Shown piece after piece: positions 1 to 5,960 of a DNA stretch of 5,983 bases (positions within the stretch are counted from its first letter, which is position 1; each line of letters begins with the position of its first letter). A program made the translations under genes and the position numbers. The stretch covers positions 1-5,983 of the forward strand of contig JAGLCH010000123.1 of assembly GCA_023146355.1 (NCBI GenBank), written 5' to 3'. Origin of the DNA: Bacteriovoracaceae bacterium. GTDB taxonomy: Bacteria > Bdellovibrionota > Bacteriovoracia > Bacteriovoracales > Bacteriovoracaceae. The notes under the pieces were generated by a model. The model saw only the letters and a list, made by a program, of their open reading frames with translations. It was not told the DNA's origin and ran no database searches.

Positions 1-365
1 TGTAGTAGAAGCACTAGCCCACTTAGGCCATCGGCGGTCTCTAAGTCAAAAAGTGATTCTGCTAGTTTTCTCTGCTCACTTCTAGTAGAGAAGAAACTTC
101 CTTCTTTTGAAATTAACTCGAACTGCAAGTCAGAAAGAAAGTCGCCTTCGACTTGGTAGCTGATAGTTTTTCGGATTATTTTTCGGTTCTTTTTTAGCCT
201 GTAATTAACGACAACTATCGGAGTACCCAAATCCTTATCAATTCTAAAATCGGAGATTCTAAAATTAGTGGCCTTGCTGGAAATTATACGTGCTCCAACA
301 TAGTCTCCTGCAAAGGTAAGTGAGCTAAGTGTAATGCAAAGTATAAGTAGTAGTCGTTTAAACAT
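1..365 (-). CDS. Secreted protein of unknown function, N-terminal part (runs off the left edge)
   Basis: Reading leftward from the ATG at 365, the frame stays open for about 121 codons to the window edge without a stop, so only the N-terminus is visible. The protein begins with a clear Sec signal peptide, MFKRLLLILCITLSSLTFA, with likely cleavage after Ala19 (TFA|GD), so the product should be exported. The mature part is rich in beta-prone stretches (around IVVVNYRLKK and TISYQVEGDF), suggesting a small beta-rich envelope protein, but I recognise no family. The GGGGGAT Shine-Dalgarno lies five bases from the ATG, inside the 3' arm of a strong hairpin (separate entry). The gene lies 72 bases downstream of the M28 peptidase on the same strand and may be cotranscribed with it. 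The signal peptide and ribosome binding site make the gene call fairly secure; its function is unknown. Confidence 0.8.
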   Translation of the reverse strand, partial: MFKRLLLILCITLSSLTFAGDYVGARIISSKATNFRISDFRIDKDLGTPIVVVNYRLKKNRKIIRKTISYQVEGDFLSDLQFELISKEGSFFSTRSEQRKLAESLFDLETADGLSGLVLLL

Positions 366-366
366 G

Positions 367-397
367 GTATCCCCCAAATTGTCGGTTTGAGGGATAC
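367..397 (-). promoter_or_regulatory. Hairpin burying the ribosome binding site of the leftmost gene
   Basis: In the minus-strand transcript GUAUCCCUCAAA pairs with UUUGGGGGAUAC around a 7-base loop (CCGACAA), giving 12 consecutive pairs, one of them a U-G wobble. The 3' arm contains the whole GGGGG Shine-Dalgarno core, and the stem ends one base before the ATG at 365. The plus-strand transcript would have a C-A mismatch at the wobble position, so the structure is better as leftward RNA. No U-run follows it, which argues against an intrinsic terminator for the upstream peptidase gene. I infer a translational control element or a structured 5' leader; a protein-binding inverted repeat in DNA is the alternative. 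Confidence 0.6.
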
Positions 398-437
398 TAT
401 CAGTAAATGATGCTGTGCGAAATAGTGTTTGAATTTT

Positions 438-1514
438 TTACAGTGTTGATTCTTCTAGCAAGTAGGCCAGGTTGGCCTTCGCTATGTCACGTAAGTATTC
501 GAAATCAATTTTATCAATGGTATCACAGGCCTTGTGATAGCAAGGATTGTGGTTGGCCCAATCTTGAGCAGTCAGTATTCCTGGAATGCCACCTTTGATG
601 AATGACATATGGTCGCTTCCCCAAGGTTTTAAATTAATTCGGATATTGCGATTTCCGTAGAGCTTACCGTACTCTGCAAGGCGTTTGGCCTGCTTCTCAT
701 ATTTTTCTGATGTTTCAATAGAATAGAGATTTCCACTATTGAATCCAATCATATCCATTGTTAATGCTAGGTGGATTTCGTCCTTTCTCCCCACTTTAGT
801 GAGGTTTGTAACGTATTTTTTAGAACCTACGATACCAACTTCTTCAGCATTAACTGCAATAAACTCAATATTCATTTTTGTGGGAATATCTTTCATGATA
901 CGTGCCAGCTCAATTACAGCAGCTATGCCAGATCCATTATCTTCTGCTCCAGCATATGCTTTACCAACTGAATCTAAGTGGGCCATAACAACGATGGTCT
1001 TGGCCTTTGGGTCAGTTGCTTTTTTTATACCGATGGCGTTACACGCTTTCTTGCCGAACCAACCAACAGAATAGCATTCTTTCTTTAGCTCTAGTCCATA
1101 GGATTTGAACCTATTTAGAACCCACTCAACTGAATCACGATTTCCTTGTGCACCAATATAGCGACTCTTGTAGCTACTGAGGTGTTCAATAATTGAGGTG
1201 AGATTCTCTGTCTTAATTTCTTCAACTGTCATAGCTGTGTTGCTATTAAAGCGACTGGCCTTAGGCAGCGAGTAGCTGTAGTTTTTGATTGTGCTTAGAT
1301 CTATTGAACGTAGGCCTTTTTTTGCTATAATCGATAGCTGATTAAAATTGTTATCAGAGATTTCAACAGTATGGAGTCTTCCAATTTTTTGTAGATTATA
1401 AGAGAGAGATTCAATTTCTTTAATCTTACTCTCATTATCTGTAATAATTTGAAATGGCTTCGCTAGTACTCCACTAGTTAAAAGTGCGAGGGCGAGCAGG
1501 CTGATTTTTTTCAT
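438..1514 (-). CDS. Secreted M28 family zinc aminopeptidase
   Basis: This 358-aa protein has an 18-residue signal peptide (MKKISLLALALLTSGVLA) and should act in the periplasm or outside the cell. A poorly conserved propeptide-like region (about residues 19-105) precedes the M28 catalytic domain. All expected co-catalytic zinc ligands and helpers can be placed by comparison with the family: His179 and Asp181 in AHLDS, bridging Asp192 in AEDNGSG, catalytic base Glu224 with ligand Glu225 in NAEEVG, Asp254 in MDMIGF, and His327 in the CYHKACDT segment. The SDH motif at 300-302 is also typical. Cys325 and Cys330 flank the last ligand and could form a disulfide. M28 enzymes remove N-terminal residues from peptides, so a nutrient-scavenging or prey-protein-digesting role is likely. 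The start is supported by AGGAAGG ahead of the ATG. Family is secure; exact substrate preference is not. Confidence 0.93.
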   Translation of the reverse strand: MKKISLLALALLTSGVLAKPFQIITDNESKIKEIESLSYNLQKIGRLHTVEISDNNFNQLSIIAKKGLRSIDLSTIKNYSYSLPKASRFNSNTAMTVEEIKTENLTSIIEHLSSYKSRYIGAQGNRDSVEWVLNRFKSYGLELKKECYSVGWFGKKACNAIGIKKATDPKAKTIVVMAHLDSVGKAYAGAEDNGSGIAAVIELARIMKDIPTKMNIEFIAVNAEEVGIVGSKKYVTNLTKVGRKDEIHLALTMDMIGFNSGNLYSIETSEKYEKQAKRLAEYGKLYGNRNIRINLKPWGSDHMSFIKGGIPGILTAQDWANHNPCYHKACDTIDKIDFEYLRDIAKANLAYLLEESTL

Positions 1515-1556
1515 CGTTTCCTTCCTAGATTTGTGCCGATTTATTTTTCTTACGTA

Positions 1557-1562
1557 ATTATA
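1557..1562 (-). promoter_or_regulatory. Candidate -10 box for the M28 peptidase gene
   Basis: Leftward, a perfect TATAAT lies about 43 bases before the peptidase ATG. No good -35 box sits 16-18 bases upstream; that place is taken by a pyrimidine tract (the complement of a G/A-rich run at 1566-1590). The -10 match is exact, but perfect matches are common in AT-rich spacers, so this remains a candidate. Confidence 0.35.
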
Positions 1563-1617
1563 TATCGGAAAAAAATAGGAGGGAAGGGGAATGTCTATAT
1601 TTTATACGCAATACAGC

Positions 1618-1639
1618 AAAAACTTAACTTATCTTAAGT
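1618..1639 (-). terminator. Weak candidate terminator after the 106-aa secreted protein gene
   Basis: Leftward RNA reads ACUUAA, a 6-base loop, UUAAGU, then a short U-run, about 30 bases past the stop codon at 1669. The stem has six pairs with only one G-C, so it is thermodynamically weak. Position and U-run fit a terminator, strength does not. The rest of the 1515-1668 gap shows only the -10 candidate and a purine-rich run. Confidence 0.2.
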
Positions 1640-1668
1640 ATAAATTAATTGAAATGTTTAACTTCTAT

Positions 1669-1989
1669 CTACTTTGGAGCTTTCACTTCGCAATCAGTTT
1701 CATCCCCAAGCTGAAGACAAGTTCTTCCTGTCACTGGATCGAGATAATAAAATCCCTTCTTCATGAACTGGTCCTCCTCTGGAGTCACACTACTTGGGAA
1801 GCGGCCCCTCTTAGGTGTCATCCGATTTTTATGCCAGTTTTGTTCTGTTACGATGGGGAGCTCGTCATAAACACCTATCCTAGGACTCATGCCACGGCCA
1901 TCCATTGATTCGTTACCACTATATAAACATGCGAATCCGGCAGGTGTTATAAAAATAATCGTAATGAAAATGACCAGTAGAGTTTTCAT
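1669..1989 (-). CDS. Small secreted protein of unknown function
   Basis: This 106-aa protein starts with a hydrophobic signal sequence, MKTLLVIFITIIFITPAGFA, followed directly by Cys21. The residues before the cysteine (GFA|C) are a poor lipobox because small Gly rather than Leu is at -3, so I favour ordinary signal peptidase I cleavage, with lipidation possible. The mature part is about 86 residues, hydrophilic, with Cys91 and Cys100 near the C-terminus (TCLQLGDETDC) that may pair with each other or with Cys21. I recognise no family. A strong GGGGGG Shine-Dalgarno sits three bases before the ATG core spacing, supporting this start. It lies 154 bases upstream of the peptidase gene on the same strand, and is divergent from the ABC exporter operon across a 182-base spacer. 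An overlapping plus-strand frame is rejected because this one has both a signal peptide and a ribosome binding site. Confidence 0.72.
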   Translation of the reverse strand: MKTLLVIFITIIFITPAGFACLYSGNESMDGRGMSPRIGVYDELPIVTEQNWHKNRMTPKRGRFPSSVTPEEDQFMKKGFYYLDPVTGRTCLQLGDETDCEVKAPK

Positions 1990-2071
1990 GATCCCCCCTA
2001 ATAATGCATAGGTATTTCACCTCTTATTTTACTCCTATTTTAGTTGGGCGGCAGTTAATTTTTGCTAAGGT

Positions 2072-2080
2072 TGATATAGT
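2072..2080 (+). promoter_or_regulatory. Candidate extended -10 promoter for the ABC exporter operon
   Basis: TGATATAGT is an extended -10 element (TG-n-TATAGT, 5 of 6 in the hexamer) located 92 bases before the ATPase start codon. No convincing -35 box is 16-18 bases upstream, which is tolerated in extended -10 promoters. It would give a 5' leader of about 85 bases. The rest of the 1990-2171 divergent spacer is AT-rich, with no clear operator and no confident promoter for the minus-strand gene. Confidence 0.3.
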
Positions 2081-2171
2081 TAAGTAGCTGATTTTTTTTG
2101 ATGCTTGGGTATACATAAATAGATGAGCAAAAATAATTGAGGTTGAATTAAATTTAGCCGATTAGCTCTTT

Positions 2172-2861
2172 ATGAAAGATATAATTATAAGTGTAGAAAA
2201 TTTGGATTACTCAATTCCCACAGGAGAGTCTGTTTTAAAGGGGATCTCTTTTACCGCAAGTCGCGGCGAGTTCATCGGAATCTTGGGGCGAAATGGAGTG
2301 GGGAAAACAACACTGATTGATCTTCTAATGGGGTTTCGTGATCACGTTGTTGGAAAAATAACAGTATTCGATCAACCCCCTGTGAGTAATGACCGAAAAA
2401 ATTATAAGCGTGTCGCATTTCTCTCTCAGGAAGTATTTTTAAAAGGAAATCTTTCCATTGGAAAGTTTTTAAAGTTCCATGCTGATTTTCAAGAAAGCTA
2501 CTGCCTCGAAGAAGAGAAGAGACTGTTGCGCTATTTTCAACTTGATTGTAATACAAAAATTGGTGCCCTCTCAACTGGTCAACAAAAGAAAGTGCAAATT
2601 ATTGCCAACCTGGCGTCTATGCCGGAACTCATTTTGATTGATGAAATAACAGCAGTCCTAGATCCTGAAACAAGAATGCAGTTTTTTGAACTGATAAAGG
2701 AATACAAAGAAAAACATAATGCTTGCATAGTGCTTGCCACGAATATTGCAGAAGACTTAACTGCTCGCGCGGACAAGATTCTATTTATCAGCGATGAGCA
2801 TGGCTCGATTCATAGACCTTGTGAAATCTCGATGTTATTCAATATGGAGGAAGTGGAATGA
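2172..2861 (+). CDS. ABC transporter ATP-binding protein of an ABC-2 type exporter
   Basis: This 229-aa protein is a single ABC ATPase domain that should hydrolyse ATP in the cytoplasm to power the membrane partner encoded next. Motifs in order: Walker A GRNGVGKTT (39-47), Q-loop Gln86 in FLSQE, signature LSTGQ (133-137, with Thr in place of the usual Gly), Walker B LILIDE with catalytic Glu158, and D-loop AVLD (161-164). At the H-loop, where most ABC ATPases have Thr-His, the sequence reads Thr190-Asn191 (LATNIAEDL), so the switch histidine seems to be missing. The length matches compact ATPases of ABC-2 exporters. The ATG is fixed by an in-frame TAG nine bases upstream, but no Shine-Dalgarno stands at the normal distance (nearest GAGG is about 30 bases away), suggesting weak initiation. 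It overlaps the next gene by four bases (ATGA), so the two are translationally coupled. The exported substrate is unknown. Confidence 0.93.
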   Translation: MKDIIISVENLDYSIPTGESVLKGISFTASRGEFIGILGRNGVGKTTLIDLLMGFRDHVVGKITVFDQPPVSNDRKNYKRVAFLSQEVFLKGNLSIGKFLKFHADFQESYCLEEEKRLLRYFQLDCNTKIGALSTGQQKKVQIIANLASMPELILIDEITAVLDPETRMQFFELIKEYKEKHNACIVLATNIAEDLTARADKILFISDEHGSIHRPCEISMLFNMEEVE

Positions 2862-4324
2862 ATCACTTTAAGCTTTTCTTAGGTCACTTCTTCGACTGGA
2901 ACAAAAAAGAATTCTTCACTATTATTGCTTTTAATATTGCCTTCGGACTTCTCTTTCAGCTTTTCAATCTTTATGACTTTATTGAAGTGCTCACTGTGAT
3001 TGCCCTCGGCACGAGAAGTTTATATTTTATTCAGCACTCATCTCTTTCCCCTTCGGGAAAGGCAACCCACTCATCATTTTCATGGAAGTATATTCAGAGT
3101 ATGCCTATTGGGCGAAAAAGCATCATAATGGTCTTTTCAGCAATGAAAGTGATTTCTTCTATTCCGTTTCTAATCTGGTCCATCTCATTCTTTCCTTTGG
3201 TGATTCAGTTTTTTAATGTGGGTGATGAAGTGACAATTTCTGGAGTTGTTAGAGTTTACCTTTCTGCATTCATTCTTATTTTTTTAGTTGGGATGGGGGC
3301 CATTAATCAGGCGGTAACGTTTCCCCGTAAACAGTTTCAGGACCGTTTTGCTAAAGAGAGAATGATCAAGTACATCAGAGTCTTCTCACTCGCTGTTGTT
3401 GTTGCGATGTATTTTGGTATCATCGGGTATCTGATTGATGAGCACTACAATATAAATATTTTTGTTGTATTCAAATTTATTTCAGAATGGTTTGAATTTA
3501 TCTTTCGGAGCTGGCTCCTTCCAATCCTGATGCTCGCGATTACATTTTATTCTTATCGACGAACACTTTCGGTTTGGAATAACGAGGAATCTTCGTACTA
3601 TAAAAGAATCAAGATTAACCAAAGAAGTGAGTTTCTAATTATTGGTGTATGCATGTTACTTGCTGCGATCCCACTTATGAGTGTAGATATGGTGACTCCT
3701 TTGAAGTACAGAGGACATCAGATTTTAAGCTGCGCTTATAATAATGATATCGTTTGCCTCAAGCAGTTTGAAAAAGATTCCACTGCTCTAAAATTTCATA
3801 ATACTCACGGTTTTGATGCTCACCTTGTGGCCATTAATGAAGGTCATTTGGATGCCCTTAAAGTTCTTAATAAAATGAGACCGATCGATCATGAAGCGGA
3901 AGTGTCTTTCTTGAATAACAAGGATAAAAAAAGATGGAATGCTTTGGCACTTGCCATTTCTATGCGCGACCTATCAATGACAAAATACTTACTCGATAAC
4001 GGTGCTTCACTTCACTTAGCACTTACAGCTAAGTTGGTTTCACCACTTCACCTTGCAGCTAATAGGTGTGATTGGAAAATTATTGATTTTCTAATTCAAC
4101 GAGGAGCTGATCTAGAGGCACGTGAGTCTAATGGCGAAACTCCCTTGCACTATGCGGCGGAAAAAAAGTGCTCTATTGGCATTGTTCTCCTTCGAGATGC
4201 AGGTGCAATGCTCGAGGCAAAAGATAAATTTGGAAATACACCACTTGAAAAATTAGTAAAGAATAAGCATATAAAAAGTTTTTCTTACCATTATCTTTTG
4301 AAACTTACTTCTGGTTCAAAATAG
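2858..4324 (+). CDS. ABC-2-like membrane protein fused to a C-terminal ankyrin-repeat domain
   Basis: This 488-aa protein has two parts. Residues 1-275 are a membrane domain with about seven predicted helices, near 20-36, 41-58, 89-116, 131-151, 174-193, 213-232 and 258-275. The SMPIGRKSII segment before helix 3 resembles the cytoplasmic LP-x-x-R/K stretch of ABC-2 permeases, supporting the role of transmembrane partner for the ATPase. Residues about 285-475 form five to six ankyrin repeats, best seen in SPLHLAANRCDWKIIDFLI, the block starting GETPLHYAAEKK, and FGNTPLEKLV; the first two are degenerate. Lys/Arg-rich loops (157-174 and 234-257) mark the cytoplasmic side. An odd helix count with the N-terminus inside would place the ankyrin domain in the periplasm, though one miscounted helix would reverse this. 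Translation is coupled to the ATPase gene by ATGA, with GGAGG upstream. The 3' end overlaps the convergent gene by 20 bases. An ankyrin tail on an ABC permease is not a usual arrangement; its ligand is unknown. Confidence 0.85.
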   Translation: MNHFKLFLGHFFDWNKKEFFTIIAFNIAFGLLFQLFNLYDFIEVLTVIALGTRSLYFIQHSSLSPSGKATHSSFSWKYIQSMPIGRKSIIMVFSAMKVISSIPFLIWSISFFPLVIQFFNVGDEVTISGVVRVYLSAFILIFLVGMGAINQAVTFPRKQFQDRFAKERMIKYIRVFSLAVVVAMYFGIIGYLIDEHYNINIFVVFKFISEWFEFIFRSWLLPILMLAITFYSYRRTLSVWNNEESSYYKRIKINQRSEFLIIGVCMLLAAIPLMSVDMVTPLKYRGHQILSCAYNNDIVCLKQFEKDSTALKFHNTHGFDAHLVAINEGHLDALKVLNKMRPIDHEAEVSFLNNKDKKRWNALALAISMRDLSMTKYLLDNGASLHLALTAKLVSPLHLAANRCDWKIIDFLIQRGADLEARESNGETPLHYAAEKKCSIGIVLLRDAGAMLEAKDKFGNTPLEKLVKNKHIKSFSYHYLLKLTSGSK

Positions 4325-5018
4325 ATTCATGGGCGGCATCGAGTTCGCTCATGATTTTTTTTCTATCTTGAATCTTTCGAGATAGGGCGTAGTAAAGTCC
4401 CTCTTTGGAAATGATGAGAGGGTGCGTTTTTATTTTATTCGGATTAATTTTCATTTTTTTAAGATAGTGAAACAAAGGCCTCATTGAAATTATTGCAATC
4501 TCAAAACGGTCTTGTAGTAGTTTTTTTATAATATGATCTTCAGTAGTACAGGAATAGTCCTTCGACAGCTTTAACTTATCAAATTCTTTTCCATAGGAAT
4601 TGTCCTGCAGTAGGCCAACTTTATACTTAAGAAGGTTAGAATATTTAGATATCGGAGGGATATTGCTTTTTGCTGCTGATATAATTATGTCTTTTGTATG
4701 GCCGAGTGGAATTTTTGAATAAATGAGGTCTCGAGCGCGTAGTGGGGTTTTATAGAGACCCATCATTCCATCCACATCACCATCTTTTGCCATTCGAAGT
4801 GCTCGTGACCAAGGTATATTTTCAAAACTGACTGTGTGCCCTGCTTTTTTTACGATTTTTTTAAGTAGGTCGATCGTCTCACCCTCGGCACCAGCGTAGC
4901 CCTTCCAATGATATGGGGGAAAACTATTGTAAACGAACTTTAATTCTCGTGCGTGAACTGCACTTGCAGAAAGTAATAGGAAGAACAAAACTATCAAACG
5001 GATAAATAAATTTTGCAT
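4305..5018 (-). CDS. Periplasmic solute-binding protein, family 3 (amino-acid-type)
   Basis: This 237-aa protein carries a signal peptide of about 24 residues ending AVHA|RE, followed by a single bacterial extracellular solute-binding domain of family 3. Recognisable pieces are FVYNSFPPYHW (28-38), GETIDLLKKIVKKAG (46-60), ENIPWSRAL (66-74), DGDVDGMMGLYKTPLRAR (79-96) with the arginine region that usually contacts the ligand carboxylate, and FEIAIISMRPLFHYLKK near 172-188. The length matches the compact stand-alone members common in proteobacteria, many of which lack an adjacent permease, as here. It probably binds an amino acid or other small polar solute in the periplasm; ligand unknown. 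The ATG is fixed by an in-frame TAA nine bases upstream. No Shine-Dalgarno precedes it, and a promoter sits immediately upstream, so the message may be leaderless. The neighbouring exporter is not its transport partner by type. The C-terminal codons overlap the ankyrin protein gene by 20 bases. Confidence 0.9.
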   Translation of the reverse strand: MQNLFIRLIVLFFLLLSASAVHARELKFVYNSFPPYHWKGYAGAEGETIDLLKKIVKKAGHTVSFENIPWSRALRMAKDGDVDGMMGLYKTPLRARDLIYSKIPLGHTKDIIISAAKSNIPPISKYSNLLKYKVGLLQDNSYGKEFDKLKLSKDYSCTTEDHIIKKLLQDRFEIAIISMRPLFHYLKKMKINPNKIKTHPLIISKEGLYYALSRKIQDRKKIMSELDAAHESILNQK

Positions 5019-5023
5019 ACCGT

Positions 5024-5052
5024 ATTATTGTATTGCCCCGCTCATCAGTCAA
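5024..5052 (-). promoter_or_regulatory. Sigma70-type promoter for the solute-binding protein gene
   Basis: Leftward, TTGACT (5052-5047; 5 of 6 to TTGACA) is followed after exactly 17 bases by AATAAT (5029-5024; 5 of 6 to TATAAT). The last base of the -10 box is only five bases from the A of the start codon at 5018, so normal start-site spacing would begin the transcript at or next to the ATG. This agrees with the absence of a Shine-Dalgarno and suggests leaderless mRNA. Confidence 0.55.
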
Positions 5053-5066
5053 ATAGGCATATGCTT

Positions 5067-5093
5067 CCCCCAGGGTGCCAGGAGCCTTGGGGG
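5067..5093. repeat. Left copy of an inverted repeat motif, itself able to form a hairpin
   Basis: GGTGCCAGGAGCCTTGGGG (5074-5092) matches, in inverse orientation and at 18 of 19 positions, the motif at 5961-5979. The segment also folds locally: CCCCCA pairs with TGGGGG, extended by GG/CC past one bulged T, around a 10-base loop. A second GGTGCCA occurs as a direct repeat at 5099-5105. It lies just upstream of the solute-binding protein promoter and about 120 bases before the lipoprotein gene. It looks like a truncated copy of a dispersed palindromic element. No coding function is inferred. Confidence 0.6.
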
Positions 5094-5162
5094 GATAAGG
5101 TGCCATGACAAATTTCAACTCCACAATCAAAATGATGAACTTAAGAATTACTTAACTCGACC

Positions 5163-5190
5163 TTGCAAAAATTCCTTGGCAAGATATCTT
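5163..5190 (+). promoter_or_regulatory. Weak candidate promoter for the lipoprotein gene
   Basis: TTGCAA (4 of 6) and TATCTT (4 of 6) are spaced by 16 bases and end about 24 bases before the lipoprotein start codon. The element overlaps a small inverted repeat, CTTGC (5162-5166) and GCAAG (5179-5183), which could be an operator or chance. Matches are mediocre, so confidence is low. Confidence 0.25.
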
Positions 5191-5202
5191 CTTTCACTAC
5201 TT

Positions 5203-5208
5203 AAGGAG
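5203..5208 (+). promoter_or_regulatory. Ribosome binding site fixing the lipoprotein start
   Basis: AAGGAG lies five bases before the ATG at 5214 and fourteen before the in-frame ATG at 5223. The spacing favours the first ATG, giving the short leader MTIM before the lysine of the signal peptide. Confidence 0.7.
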
Positions 5209-5213
5209 CACAA

Positions 5214-5957
5214 ATGACTATAATGAAGAATTTCCTATTAATTATGACAATAGCTGCTTTTTCAAGTTGTAGCTTAATGAAAACCCAAATTACCCCTGCT
5301 CAAAAGTCAGTCATTATGAAAATTGCTGATGGCCAGAAATTTAAAAGTGCCAAGTCCCTCCCCAAATCGCGAAGCAAGAGCATGTTTATCAGAAAAGGAC
5401 AGTGGACCTTGACGCTCAATACGATGAAAGATGGGAGCGATATATCCTTGGTTAAAACCAAAATTATTAAGGCAACCAAGCGTGAGGTGATAATTGAAGT
5501 TGAGACACAGAAAGCATCTGATGGGGGAAAACTCAATATCTCTCAGATGACTATTCAAAATTATCCTCGTCAAACAAAACTGTCATATAGTCCTGCGGAA
5601 GCAGAAAAAATTATGAACAATGTAAAGGTCTCGAAAATCGTTAACAAAGGCCCAGACGGAAAAGTTACCGAAATTCCGGCACAAATAATGATTATGACAG
5701 GTGGTATGGCCACAAGTGCATTGAAACAAGCAGTATCAACAGGGATAGTATCAAAGAAGGGGTGTAAGACTAGCTACATTAAATCTTCTCGCTGTTACAG
5801 CTACCCGATTGAAGTAAAAATCATGGGGTTTTCAAATAAGGCCCATGTTACAGCTCACAGTCGTATTCCTATTAATGCCCAAGTGAGAATGGAAGACGAG
5901 TACTCCATTACTGAAGTCATTGCCTTTGGAACTCGCGGAGCTAAGTCCTCCCTATAA
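5214..5957 (+). CDS. Lipoprotein of unknown function
   Basis: This 247-aa protein starts with a lipoprotein signal: Lys5, a hydrophobic run to residue 15, then AFSSC with Cys19 as the predicted lipidated residue. Leu-21 rather than Asp follows shortly after, with no Asp at +2, so outer-membrane sorting is likely if the host uses the Lol rule. The mature protein is basic, rich in Lys, Ser, Thr and Ile, and seems mostly beta-strand (WTLTLNTMKDG, EVIIEVETQK, YPIEVKIMGF). A mid-protein TGGMATSALKQAVSTG segment (162-177) is probably helical. Cys184 and Cys194 could form a disulfide in the KKGCKTSYIKSSRCYSY stretch. I recognise no family. The gene stands alone and is divergent from the solute-binding protein gene. 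Inverted copies of one motif lie on both sides of it, the right copy starting three bases after the stop. Confidence 0.82.
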   Translation: MTIMKNFLLIMTIAAFSSCSLMKTQITPAQKSVIMKIADGQKFKSAKSLPKSRSKSMFIRKGQWTLTLNTMKDGSDISLVKTKIIKATKREVIIEVETQKASDGGKLNISQMTIQNYPRQTKLSYSPAEAEKIMNNVKVSKIVNKGPDGKVTEIPAQIMIMTGGMATSALKQAVSTGIVSKKGCKTSYIKSSRCYSYPIEVKIMGFSNKAHVTAHSRIPINAQVRMEDEYSITEVIAFGTRGAKSSL

Positions 5958-5960
5958 TTT

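Noticed and set aside
469..483. Short palindrome AGGCCAGGTTGGCCT inside the peptidase gene
   Set aside because: It is a 6-base stem within coding sequence near the C-terminus, unrelated to the GGTGCCAGGAG repeat and with no U-run; likely chance.
1591..1908. A 105-codon plus-strand frame preceded by AGGAGGG seven bases before its ATG
   Set aside because: It overlaps a minus-strand gene with a signal peptide and its own GGGGGG site. The translated protein looks like antisense sequence (many Leu, Ile, His, Trp without domain pattern), and the G/A run is equally explained as the spacer of the peptidase promoter region. The good ribosome-site match is noted because it is the best argument for it.
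2272..2776. Minus-strand frames inside the ABC ATPase gene
   Set aside because: The plus-strand frame has all ABC motifs in order, so these are antisense shadows.
4305..5018. Solute-binding protein as partner of the neighbouring ABC transporter (an importer system)
   Set aside because: The genes are convergent, the membrane protein looks ABC-2/exporter-like, and family 3 binding proteins work with a different importer permease type, none of which is present.
4924..5130. A 68-codon minus-strand frame covering the spacer upstream of the solute-binding protein
   Set aside because: It runs in another frame through the promoter, the repeat and the signal peptide region of the real gene, has no ribosome binding site, and its plausible-looking PPKAPGTLGE segment is simply the translation of the repeat.
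5300..5573. Two minus-strand frames inside the lipoprotein gene
   Set aside because: They are antisense shadows; the plus-strand frame has a lipoprotein signal and a well-placed AAGGAG.
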